The notes under the pieces are model-generated. The model was not told where the DNA came from. It did not search any database and saw nothing but the letters and a program-made list of their open reading frames with translations. From contig URYY01000099.1 in assembly GCA_900552245.1 (NCBI GenBank), positions 1-8,202 on the forward strand: a stretch of DNA of 8,202 nt. The letters are read 5' to 3'. The DNA comes from an uncultured Opitutales bacterium (GTDB lineage Bacteria > Verrucomicrobiota > Verrucomicrobiia > Opitutales > Intestinicryptomonadaceae). Below are positions 1-6,593 of the stretch, piece after piece (position 1 is the stretch's first letter; the number at the start of each line of letters is the position of its first letter). The translations under genes were made by a program, and so were the position numbers.

Positions 1-33
1 CAACCTATTCCACAACCTTTGGTGTTGACCCAA
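1..33. repeat. Left arm of a perfect 33-base inverted repeat
   Basis: The first 33 bases are the exact reverse complement of 8150-8182. The arm touches the window edge, so it may extend further left. Inside it CAACCT occurs at 1-6 and again at 13-18, a 12-base period, so the arm has its own sub-structure. No ORF of note covers it. The match is seen directly; its role is unknown. It could be a dispersed repeat, a recombination site or a protein-binding site. Confidence 0.93.
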
Positions 34-52
34 TATAGTAGGGGGGTTAACA
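23..52. other. Imperfect inverted repeat overlapping the left repeat arm
   Basis: TGTTGACCC (23-31) pairs with GGGTTAACA (44-52) through nine pairs, one of them G-T, around a 12-base spacer. The left half belongs to the 33-base repeat arm; the right half does not. No clear T-run follows on either strand, so it does not look like a terminator. It could be a hairpin or an operator-like site, and chance cannot be excluded. Confidence 0.35.
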
Positions 53-100
53 TGATATCTTGTAGTAAGCATATCAAGCTTTCACACGTTAGAGGTATGT

Positions 101-124
101 TTGCTATTTTTTAGAAAAATGCAA
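101..124. other. AT-rich hairpin, role unclear
   Basis: TTGC plus ATTTTT (101-111, with T105 bulged) pairs with AAAAATGCAA (115-124) around a 3-base loop. It lies between the left repeat arm and the aspS terminator. It might be a weak terminator for a gene outside the window, but the stem is nearly all A-T pairs. Nothing else recognisable was found in 53-160. Confidence 0.25.
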
Positions 125-162
125 GCGTTTTATTGAATTACTGTTCATTTTTTTATACAGAC

Positions 163-193
163 AAAAAAACTCTGCGGAGTTCCGCAGAGTTTT
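163..193 (-). terminator. Rho-independent terminator of aspS
   Basis: ACTCTGCGGA (169-178) pairs perfectly with TCCGCAGAGT (181-190). With a 4-base loop this gives a GC-rich stem of about nine pairs. On the minus strand it is followed by a T-run (complement of A163-A169). It starts about 20 bases after the aspS stop codon, as expected for the end of that transcript. Flanking A and T runs on both sides mean it could also act on plus-strand transcripts. Confidence 0.9.
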
Positions 194-213
194 AAATAAA
201 AGTTTCCTTTGAA

Positions 214-2004
214 TTACTTTTCCGGTGGCAGATTTACGGATATGTACAAATCTCGCAATTGCTTCTCGGTAACTTGCGAGGGCGATTGCGCCATCAAATC
301 CTGCCCTTTTTGAGTCTTGGGGAAGGCTACTATATCGCGTATGCTCGGGCGGTTTGTAAGAATTGCTACCAATCTGTCAAAACCCAGCGCAATGCCGCCG
401 TGCGGCGGAGCTCCATACTTAAACGCATTAAGCATATATCCAAAGCGCGACTCCACTATGTCTGCCGGAATTTTCAGCACGTCCTTAAAGACCTTTTCCT
501 GAACCTTGGGCTGGTGTATCCTTATCGAACCTCCGCCAAGTTCGGTTCCGTTTAGAACTATGTCGTAGTGCTGGCCTCTAACTTTGAGCGGATCGCTGTC
601 GAGGAACTTCACATCTTCTTCAACGGGAGCGGTGAAGGGGGGGAGGGCGGAAACGTACCTATTCTGCTCTTCGTCCCAGAGCATGAGCGGGAACTCTATA
701 ACCCACAGGAAGTTAAACTTGTCTGCGGGAATTTCAATCTTGCCGCGCTTTTGCAAAAGTTTGCCGGCCTCCAGGCGTATGCGGCCCAAGATAGAGCAGG
801 CCTGCTCCCACTTTGCAGCGGCAAAGAACACTATGTCGCCGTCTTCAATATTTAGGCGGCTCTTAAGTTCCGCCTGTTCGGACTCCGATAGGAACTTTAA
901 TATGGGGCTCTTCCAAGCTCCATTTTCAGCCTTTATAAAGGCAAGGCCCTTTGCTCCAAGCGTCTTTGCAGTGTCCTCTAGAGCCTTTAGTTCGCCCTGA
1001 GTTATGTCTGAAAGCCCCTTGGCGTTGAAAGCCTTTATCGCTCCGCCCTCAGAGTTTGCGACAGATGCAAATACCTTAAATTGCGAATTTTTGAAAGTCT
1101 CAGTAAAATCCTCAATCTCCAAGCCGAAGCGAGTGTCGGGCTTGTCCACTCCGTAGCGGTTCATTGCATCGTAGTAGCTCATGCGCGGGAAGGGCGTTGG
1201 AACGTCTATATCTAAGACATCTTTCCAGACCTTCTTTAGCATGTTTTCTATGAGCTTATACATATCTTCGCGCTCTACGAAGCTAAGCTCTATATCAACC
1301 TGTGTAAATTCCGGTTGGCGGTCGGCCCTCAAGTCTTCATCGCGGAAGCACCTCGCCATCTGGTAGTAGCGCTCCACACCTGCAACCATGAGCATCTGCT
1401 TGTACTGCTGAGGAGATTGGCTGAGTGCGTAGAATTGCCCCGCATTCAGGCGGCTCGGAACCAAAAATTCGCGCGCGCCCTCAGGAGTGCTCTTAAATAG
1501 AGCCGGAGTTTCAACTTCTATAAATTCTTGGCTATCCAAATAGTCGCGAATTGCCTTTGCCGCCTTGTGACGCATTCTCAAAAGTTTTAGATTGCGCGGG
1601 CGGCGCAAATCCAAGTACCTGTATTGCAAGCGCAAGTCTTCATTTACCTTGTCGGCATTGTCGTCTAGCGGGAAGGGCAGAATATCGCAGACATTGTGCA
1701 CTATCATCTTCTCGCAGTTAATCTCTATTTCGCCGGTGGGCAAATTTGAATTGGCCGTGCCTTCTTCGCGCGCGCAGACCTTTCCGAAAACTTGTACGAC
1801 ACTCTCGTTTCTGAGTTTCTGAGCCTGCTCAAAGAGCTCTTTGTTGTCCGGGTGAAATACTACCTGCGTTATGCCCTCTCTGTCGCGCAAATCCAAAAAC
1901 TGCACGCCGCCGTGGTCGCGCAATGTATCTACCCAGCCTATGAGCGACACGTCCTTGCCCTTGTCGGACAGTCTCAATTCATTACATGTGTGTGTTCTTT
2001 TCAT
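214..2004 (-). CDS. aspS: Aspartyl-tRNA synthetase, probably non-discriminating
   Basis: This class II synthetase activates aspartate with ATP and loads it onto tRNA in the cytoplasm. At 596 residues it has the usual length of the bacterial type. An N-terminal OB-fold anticodon-binding domain (about 1-105) is followed by the catalytic core. Motif 2 (FRDEDLRADRQPEF, 220-233) has Arg221 for ATP contact, and motif 3 (GFDRL, 541-545) has Arg544. The bacterial insertion (GAD) domain lies at about 290-410. His31 (RDHGGV) and Gly82 (REEGT) match the pair I recall from non-discriminating enzymes such as that of Pseudomonas; E. coli has Leu and Lys there. That suggests it also aspartylates tRNA-Asn, which would need GatCAB, not in this window. 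The ATG has only a weak GAAG upstream. It lies 60 bases after a phosphofructokinase gene on the same strand and ends at a strong terminator. Confidence 0.97.
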   Translation of the reverse strand: MKRTHTCNELRLSDKGKDVSLIGWVDTLRDHGGVQFLDLRDREGITQVVFHPDNKELFEQAQKLRNESVVQVFGKVCAREEGTANSNLPTGEIEINCEKMIVHNVCDILPFPLDDNADKVNEDLRLQYRYLDLRRPRNLKLLRMRHKAAKAIRDYLDSQEFIEVETPALFKSTPEGAREFLVPSRLNAGQFYALSQSPQQYKQMLMVAGVERYYQMARCFRDEDLRADRQPEFTQVDIELSFVEREDMYKLIENMLKKVWKDVLDIDVPTPFPRMSYYDAMNRYGVDKPDTRFGLEIEDFTETFKNSQFKVFASVANSEGGAIKAFNAKGLSDITQGELKALEDTAKTLGAKGLAFIKAENGAWKSPILKFLSESEQAELKSRLNIEDGDIVFFAAAKWEQACSILGRIRLEAGKLLQKRGKIEIPADKFNFLWVIEFPLMLWDEEQNRYVSALPPFTAPVEEDVKFLDSDPLKVRGQHYDIVLNGTELGGGSIRIHQPKVQEKVFKDVLKIPADIVESRFGYMLNAFKYGAPPHGGIALGFDRLVAILTNRPSIRDIVAFPKTQKGQDLMAQSPSQVTEKQLRDLYISVNLPPEK

Positions 2005-2018
2005 ATCTTCAAAACTTT

Positions 2019-2045
2019 GGGCGCCGAAGCAAGCCCCCGACGCCC
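2019..2045 (-). other. GC-rich hairpin in the aspS leader
   Basis: On the minus strand GGGCGTCG pairs with CGGCGCCC through eight pairs (one G-U) around an 11-base loop. It fills the 60-base gap between the phosphofructokinase stop and the aspS start, ending 14 bases before the aspS ATG. It lacks a T-run, so it is not a standard terminator. It could tune readthrough, mRNA stability or aspS translation. The pairing is seen; the role is inferred. Confidence 0.5.
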
Positions 2046-2064
2046 ATTTATAAACTAAATTCGA

Positions 2065-3327
2065 TTAAAGTTCGTATGGAGGCAGAAGCTTTTCTACCAT
2101 CTCCTTAGACAATCTTACATAGGCGGGCAAGCCGTTTTCAAACGGAACCTGCACCTCTCCCTGTATCAGGGGCAGAATGTAGCGTATGAACTGGTAGCTA
2201 ATCGACATATTGTCTTCACCTATCCAGTTTTTCGGGAATTCCTTAACTACGTTTGCAACTTCGCCCAAATCAACTAGCATTGTCTCGCAGGAATACTTGT
2301 CGGTATCGCCGCGCACGAGTGCAACCATAACGCCTGTCTCGCCATTTACGGCGGCCTTTACGGCTTCCTGCCCGCACATAAACGCCTCATTTGAGTCTGT
2401 TAGCGACGAGCAGTGGGCTCCGGCTCTCTGTGCGTGGCCAAACTTGCAGGAGCGCGCCTTGATTCCGGGCAGCGATGTGTTTACCAAATTCTGCAAGTAT
2501 TCTCCAACTCCGCCCAACTGGGAGTGCCCGAACTGGTCTTTGACATCCTTTGCGGCAAGGTAATTGCCGTTTGCATCTGTTATGCCTTCGCTTGCCACAA
2601 CCAAGCAGTACTTGTTCTTTGATAGGCAGTCCTGAACCTTTGCTACAAATGCTTCAGGATCAAACGCAACTTCTGGCAAAAGTATGATGTGCGGCGGGTC
2701 GTCCATCATGTTCTTGCGGCGCGCGATTGCCGTTCCTGCAGCAATCCAACCGGCGTTTCTGCCCATGACTTCAACTATCGACACCAAGTCGTGCTGCCCC
2801 ATGCTCTCGTGGTCAGCCGCAAGTTCGCGAATGATGGTTGAGAGGTACTTTACCACGCTGCCGTAACCCGGGCAGTGGTCTGTCATTGGAAGGTCGTTAT
2901 CCACTGTTTTGGGAACGCCTATAACGCGCATTTCCCAGTCTTTTTCCTCGGCGCAACGGGCGATTTTGTCGGCGGAATCTTGAGAGTCATTGCCGCCGAT
3001 GTAGAAGAAATAGCGTATGTTGTGCGCCTTGCAAACTTCTATTAGCCTATCGAAATCCTTCTGCTTTGTGAGCTTGTAGCGGCAGGTGCCCAGCGCGGAA
3101 CCTGGGGTGTAGCGCAGGCCCCTTATGTTTTGTTGAGATTCTTGAGCCAAGTCTATCAGCTCTTCCTTTAAAATGCCTTCAATGCCGTTTAGTCCGCCGT
3201 ATATTTCCTCAATGCATTCGTGATTGAGCGCCTCTGTGACAACACCCGCAAGGCTTGCGTTAATTACAGCTGTCGGTCCGCCGGATTGCGCAACGAGCAC
3301 GTTTCCTACCAATGTATTATCTTCCAT
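2065..3327 (-). CDS. pfp: PPi-type 6-phosphofructokinase (GGND variant)
   Basis: It phosphorylates fructose 6-phosphate to fructose 1,6-bisphosphate, probably with pyrophosphate, a reversible step in glycolysis and gluconeogenesis. The 420-residue protein shows the PFK fold in order: phosphate loop AQSGGPTAVINAS (13-25), GGND (111-114), PKTVDND with catalytic Asp143 (139-145), MGRNAGW (188-194) and SEGI (246-249). Asp114 replaces the Gly that lets ATP-enzymes bind ATP, and Lys140 is the residue typical of PPi-enzymes. Together they argue for PPi as donor. Length and sequence resemble the roughly 400-residue group II (B2-like) enzymes, a family assignment made from memory. The ATG has no clear Shine-Dalgarno. 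aspS follows 60 bases downstream with no clear terminator between, so the two may share a transcript. Donor specificity is inferred. Confidence 0.93.
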   Translation of the reverse strand: MEDNTLVGNVLVAQSGGPTAVINASLAGVVTEALNHECIEEIYGGLNGIEGILKEELIDLAQESQQNIRGLRYTPGSALGTCRYKLTKQKDFDRLIEVCKAHNIRYFFYIGGNDSQDSADKIARCAEEKDWEMRVIGVPKTVDNDLPMTDHCPGYGSVVKYLSTIIRELAADHESMGQHDLVSIVEVMGRNAGWIAAGTAIARRKNMMDDPPHIILLPEVAFDPEAFVAKVQDCLSKNKYCLVVASEGITDANGNYLAAKDVKDQFGHSQLGGVGEYLQNLVNTSLPGIKARSCKFGHAQRAGAHCSSLTDSNEAFMCGQEAVKAAVNGETGVMVALVRGDTDKYSCETMLVDLGEVANVVKEFPKNWIGEDNMSISYQFIRYILPLIQGEVQVPFENGLPAYVRLSKEMVEKLLPPYEL

Positions 3328-3541
3328 AATTTTTCGTCAGTGTGGATATATGTATAAAAATTCTTATCCCTATAGAATTTGCGGCGATTTAGAAATTTAG
3401 CAACAATTTTCTACTCTTGTGGGCATTTTTTTCTCAAATTTTGACGCGCCGGAGCTTTTTTTGCATTGATGTCGGATTCTTCTTGCGGATTTTTATCTTA
3501 GTATCCAGCATAACTCGGCTTACACATTTTACATTTGTATT
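3328..3541. promoter_or_regulatory. Divergent intergenic region holding two start regions
   Basis: These 214 AT-rich bases separate the minus-strand phosphofructokinase from the plus-strand Tat-exported gene, so they must contain promoters for both. On the minus strand a TATACAT element lies about 20-25 bases before the phosphofructokinase ATG, without a convincing -35 partner. No good sigma-70 pair was found on the plus strand. Neither start codon has a Shine-Dalgarno. Promoter presence is inferred from layout. Confidence 0.4.
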
Positions 3542-4471
3542 ATGAAAATTTCACGCCGCAGTTTTTTAGCAAAGGCCGCCACAGGGGCTGCCTTACTTAG
3601 TGCAAGCGCACACGCCGCAAGAAAGAATTTTGCGGGGGTAAAAGAAGTTAGAAACGCAAGGGGCAGGGTTGTAGATGAAACTTGCGAGATTTTTAACGCG
3701 GGAGCTGAAATTCCGGATAGCGAATCAGAATTGAGCGCTTTGCTTTCCGAGATGTCGCAAGCATACGTCTTAAAAAGCGCATTGAGCGTTCCAAAGAGCG
3801 CCCATTTTAAGGCGTTTTGCGACGCTAAGTTTGCTGGAAGCTTGAACGAAAATATCTACAAATTGAGCCTCAATTTAAACTCAAAGATACTTTCCTGCGC
3901 TATGCTTCCTGTTTTCGATAAGTCTGCAGCCTTGAGCGAGCTTGAGAGGGCGGGGAAAAGCTTTGGATTTTTCGGTGCTGTAATTCCAACTCAAATTGAT
4001 GGTAAAATACTTGGCTTTGAAGATCTTGAGCAAATCCTAAAACTTGCCCAAGATCTGGGTATGCCGCTGTTTGCGGCTGCTGCATCTCCCATATCAAATC
4101 CGGTTGCCCGCGACGCGGAAATCGGGCTTTTTGCCTCGAAACTTGCCTTCGGAAATAAATTAAGTGGACTTGAAAAGCTAAAAATTGTGCTTCCTTCAAT
4201 GGGCGGTAGCTTGCCGTTTAGCCTAGCTAGAAATTCTATTAGGGCCTACGACAATGGCGATAATTCATTTTCGTGCTACCTGAAAAACTTCTATTACATT
4301 TGCGGCGAGGATTACAGGGACTCTCTCTTTGATGAGATTCGTCGCTCGGTTTTAACTTCGCAGCTTCTATTTGGCGCTACAAAAAATCCGGCTCAGGCAC
4401 TGTCGAATTTGCGCAGGGTTTCAAATCTCGATATCATACTAAGGGGCAAGTCGCTATTTTCCCGAGCCTAG
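3542..4471 (+). CDS. Tat-exported amidohydrolase-2-like protein lacking metal ligands
   Basis: This 309-residue protein begins with a twin-arginine signal (SRRSFL at 4-9, hydrophobic stretch 12-22, AHA cleavage site at 23-25), so export as a folded protein to the periplasm is likely. The mature part resembles the amidohydrolase family 2/ACMSD TIM barrel. I align LPVFDKSAALSELERA (122-137) to the 'VPLQDP...A..ELERAV' strand-helix, then MPLFAAAASP (174-183), KLKIVLPSMGGSLPFSLAR (212-230), and YLKNFYYICG to LLFGATKNP (246-283). Active members carry an N-terminal HxH, a His near VHP, an HGGG and a catalytic Asp in SDYP. Here these positions read as no HxH, AAASP, SMGG (Ser219) and GATKNP. It is therefore probably non-catalytic, with a binding or structural role. 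The frame is intact and ends at its own terminator. Homology was judged by eye; it could be a distant orphan family. Confidence 0.7.
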   Translation: MKISRRSFLAKAATGAALLSASAHAARKNFAGVKEVRNARGRVVDETCEIFNAGAEIPDSESELSALLSEMSQAYVLKSALSVPKSAHFKAFCDAKFAGSLNENIYKLSLNLNSKILSCAMLPVFDKSAALSELERAGKSFGFFGAVIPTQIDGKILGFEDLEQILKLAQDLGMPLFAAAASPISNPVARDAEIGLFASKLAFGNKLSGLEKLKIVLPSMGGSLPFSLARNSIRAYDNGDNSFSCYLKNFYYICGEDYRDSLFDEIRRSVLTSQLLFGATKNPAQALSNLRRVSNLDIILRGKSLFSRA

Positions 4472-4486
4472 AATCGCGAAAGATTC
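4471..4486 (+). other. Small hairpin at the stop codon of the Tat-exported gene
   Basis: GAATC (4471-4475) pairs with GATTC (4482-4486) around GCGAAA. It starts at the last base of the stop codon and sits just before the main terminator. It may help 3'-end stability or mean nothing on its own. Confidence 0.3.
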
Positions 4487-4494
4487 CTATTTTT

Positions 4495-4516
4495 GGGGGC
4501 CTAGGCCCCCTTTTTT
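4495..4516 (+). terminator. Terminator of the Tat-exported gene
   Basis: The palindrome GGGGGCCTAGGCCCCC (4495-4510) forms a five-pair all-GC stem with a 6-base loop, followed by six T residues (4511-4516). It lies 24 bases after the stop codon. The form is that of a Rho-independent terminator on the plus strand. Confidence 0.85.
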
Positions 4517-4519
4517 ATT

Positions 4520-4535
4520 AGCCTTGCTTAAGGCT
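4520..4535. other. Third hairpin in the convergent gene gap
   Basis: AGCCTT (4520-4525) pairs with AAGGCT (4530-4535) around GCTT. It follows the T-run of the preceding terminator and has no strong T-run of its own. It may be a backup structure against readthrough toward the lipoprotein gene. Confidence 0.35.
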
Positions 4536-4635
4536 TATATTGTTTGAAGTGCTAAGACTTTTATATACCATATAAATATTGCGGATGCTCAAGTTGCCTA
4601 AATTCGCGACTAAGTTTAAGACTATCAAAAAACTC

Positions 4636-4663
4636 ACAAAAAAACCTGCCACAGGGGCAGGTT
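4636..4663 (-). terminator. Rho-independent terminator of the small lipoprotein gene
   Basis: AACCTGCC (4643-4650) pairs with GGCAGGTT (4656-4663) around a 5-base loop. On the minus strand the stem is followed by a run of T residues (complement of A4638-A4644). It begins 28 bases past the lipoprotein stop codon. Together with the plus-strand terminator at 4495 it separates two converging transcripts. Confidence 0.9.
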
Positions 4664-4690
4664 CTCTAAATTCTCTAGATGGAGCAAATA

Positions 4691-4945
4691 TTAATAGTCT
4701 TCAATCGAGATTAAGCCCCAGAAAAGTTGGAGGCGGTCTCCCGAGGGAAGCTCCATACCGCAAACTTGGTCGGTTGTGACAGCCGCTGTCGTCGTATTAT
4801 CGACGGCATAGCAGCCGGGTTCATATGTGAAAAGCCCGAAAGCCGTAGTTTTCTGATGAGCTGTGTTTGTATCAGACGTGCATGCTCCTAAGAAAAGTGA
4901 TGAGAGGGCTACTGAGGCTAATAATGTGAATTTATGAAGTTTCAT
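4691..4945 (-). CDS. Small lipoprotein of unknown function
   Basis: I do not recognise a family. The 84-residue product has a clear lipoprotein signal: basic start (MKLHK), hydrophobic stretch (6-18) and lipobox LGAC with Cys22. That predicts cleavage and lipid attachment, leaving a mature protein of about 63 residues. After Cys22 comes a short polar linker. The compact remainder has two further cysteines (Cys45 and Cys62), which could form a disulfide outside the cytoplasm, and a hydrophobic aromatic C-terminus (FWGLI, 75-79). The ATG follows a partial GGA site. A strong terminator just downstream, on the same strand, supports a real and separately transcribed gene. It lies alone between a convergent Tat-exported gene and a divergent phosphofructokinase gene. 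Membrane location (inner or outer) cannot be decided. Confidence 0.75.
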   Translation of the reverse strand: MKLHKFTLLASVALSSLFLGACTSDTNTAHQKTTAFGLFTYEPGCYAVDNTTTAAVTTDQVCGMELPSGDRLQLFWGLISIEDY

Positions 4946-5093
4946 GAATCCAGACTGTAATAGCCTTTAAGCTAAAATCAATAAAAATCTTCTGCAAAAT
5001 AAAAATTTTTTGGAACTTTCCCTAAGGGTTTATCAAAATGCTTGCCTATGATGTTGAAATGTTCATACTTGCGCCTTTAATTTGAATTTAACT

Positions 5094-6293
5094 ATGAAAC
5101 CTAAAAAAGTAGGCATTCTGACAGCCGGCGGGCTTGCCCCCTGCCTTTCAACAGCCATAGGCGATTTAATCGAGCGCTATACGCAGATTGATCCCTCCAT
5201 AGAAATCATCTGCTACAAGAGCGGCTACAAGGGGCTTCTCTTGGGTGATAGCTTCAAGGTTGACGACTCCATGAGGGCAAAGGCGCACGTTTTGCGCGAA
5301 TTTGGCGGCTCTCCGATAGGCAACTCCCGCGTGAAGCTCACAAACGTTAAGGATTGCGTGAAGCGCGGCTTGGTTAAAGAGGGTCAAGACCCCCAGAAGG
5401 TCGCGGCCGACCAACTCGTAAAAGACGGCGTTGACGTTTTGCACACAATAGGCGGCGACGATACAAATACGGCGGCTGCCGATTTGGCAAAATTTTTGAA
5501 GGACAATAACTACGAACTTACGGTTATCGGTTTGCCAAAGACGATTGATAATGACGTCTACCCCATTCGCCAGAGCTTGGGCGCTTGGACAGCCGCAGAG
5601 GAGGGTGCAAAGTACTTCTGGAATGTAGTAAGCGAATCCACCGCTAATCCGAGAATGCTTATAATACACGAGGTTATGGGCAGGAATTGCGGCTGGCTTA
5701 CGGCTGCAACCGCCCTTGAGTACCGCAAAATGCTAAACAAGGCGGAGTGGGCTGAAGGCTTGGGAGTTTCAAAAGCTGCGCGCGATGTGCACGCAATATT
5801 TGTTCCCGAAATGGACTTTGACATCGCTAAAGAAGCTGCTCGCCTAAAGAAGATTATGGATAAGCAAGATTGCGTAAATATCTTTATATCTGAGGGCGCC
5901 GGTGTTAACACAATCATAGCCGAGATGGAAGCTCGCGGCGAGAGCGTTCCGCGCGATGCATTTGGTCACGTAAAGCTAGATGCTGTAAATCCCGGAAAGT
6001 GGTTTGGCAGCCAGTTTGCCGAAATGCTTGGCGCTGAGAAGGTGCTCGTTCAAAAGAGCGGCTACTTTGCAAGGGCTGCCGCCTCTAACAAGGCCGACTT
6101 AAACCTAATTAAAAGTTGCGTAGACTTGGCTGTAGATTGCGCCATGAAGCGCGAGGGCGGCGTAATCGGAAACGACGAAGACCAAAACGACGTTTTGCGC
6201 GCAATAGAATTTGAGCGCATAAAGGGCGGCAAACCCTTCAATGTAAACGCCGATTGGTTTAAGCAGATGCTCGCTGAAATAGGGCAGTGCTAA
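5094..6293 (+). CDS. pfp: Pyrophosphate--fructose 6-phosphate 1-phosphotransferase
   Basis: This cytoplasmic enzyme interconverts fructose 6-phosphate and fructose 1,6-bisphosphate using PPi/Pi. From the chosen ATG it has 399 residues. Motifs in order are TAGGLAPCLSTAIG (10-23), the phosphate-binding start; GGDDT (120-124); PKTIDND (148-154), with catalytic Asp152; and MGRNCGW (195-201). Asp122-Asp123 and Lys149 are the hallmark of PPi use, because the Asp blocks the ATP site. The GGLAPCL start matches the roughly 400-residue subfamily I recall from alphaproteobacteria and some other phyla, not that of the paralog at 2065-3327. A TTG 12 bases upstream (5082) is in frame. ATG at 5094 is preferred because it is the usual codon and puts the conserved start ten residues in. 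Neither start has a Shine-Dalgarno. It has its own strong terminator and is likely monocistronic. Confidence 0.95.
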   Translation: MKPKKVGILTAGGLAPCLSTAIGDLIERYTQIDPSIEIICYKSGYKGLLLGDSFKVDDSMRAKAHVLREFGGSPIGNSRVKLTNVKDCVKRGLVKEGQDPQKVAADQLVKDGVDVLHTIGGDDTNTAAADLAKFLKDNNYELTVIGLPKTIDNDVYPIRQSLGAWTAAEEGAKYFWNVVSESTANPRMLIIHEVMGRNCGWLTAATALEYRKMLNKAEWAEGLGVSKAARDVHAIFVPEMDFDIAKEAARLKKIMDKQDCVNIFISEGAGVNTIIAEMEARGESVPRDAFGHVKLDAVNPGKWFGSQFAEMLGAEKVLVQKSGYFARAAASNKADLNLIKSCVDLAVDCAMKREGGVIGNDEDQNDVLRAIEFERIKGGKPFNVNADWFKQMLAEIGQC

Positions 6294-6318
6294 GGCTTTG
6301 AAAAATCTTTAAGTTTTG

Positions 6319-6349
6319 AGAGCTTCCCGGGTGGGAGGCTCTTTTTTTT
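6319..6349 (+). terminator. Rho-independent terminator of the second phosphofructokinase gene
   Basis: AGAGCTTCCC (6319-6328) pairs with GGGAGGCTCT (6333-6342) through ten pairs (one G-U) around GGGT. It is followed by a run of T residues to 6349. It begins 26 bases after the stop codon. Confidence 0.93.
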
Positions 6350-6593
6350 GCTCCTTGTTGGAATTATTTTTTTAAATAGCTTTCTAATTGCTTACTTTGC
6401 ATTGGCGAAATATCGCTTAGTGCCTTGCTTCGCAGCTTCAATAGAAGGGCGCGGGCTCCTTTTCAATTTTTAAGGCCATTTGCTTAACTGACTGCGCTTT
6501 AGTTTTGTGAAAACGGGAAAAGTCCCATTGCTTACATAAATGACAAATATTATTGCAAAATTTTATCTTTTATATTTTCAAGACCTTAGGCAT
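6350..6593. other. Intergenic stretch before the GH88 gene
   Basis: With the terminator before it, about 300 bases lie between the phosphofructokinase stop and the GH88 start. Only small hairpins were seen: GCGA-AATA-TCGC near 6403-6414, and GGGA-AAAG-TCCC near 6516-6527. No convincing sigma-70 promoter, riboswitch or small gene was found. The GH88 promoter must lie here if that gene is transcribed alone. Confidence 0.4.

Noticed and set aside
584..1000. 138-codon plus-strand open frame opposite aspS
   Set aside because: It is the antisense shadow of the aspS coding region, with no recognisable motif; aspS is certain.
2210..2563. 117-codon plus-strand open frame opposite the first phosphofructokinase
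   Set aside because: Antisense shadow of a well-supported gene; low-complexity Ser/Thr/Pro-rich composition.
4579..4779. 66-codon plus-strand open frame in the convergent gap
   Set aside because: It runs through the lipoprotein terminator and the end of the lipoprotein gene; Lys-rich and without a plausible domain.
5047..5082. Possible promoter boxes (TATGAT at 5047, TTGAAA at 5054) before the second phosphofructokinase
   Set aside because: TATGAT lacks a -35 partner, and TTGAAA pairs only with a poor -10 too close to the ATG.
5166..5669. 167-codon minus-strand open frame opposite the second phosphofructokinase
   Set aside because: Antisense to a gene with clear motifs; no family resemblance and no ribosome site.
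6540..6593. 18-residue N-terminal extension of the GH88 protein
   Set aside because: It would sit in front of a complete Sec signal peptide; ATG 6594 is the better start.
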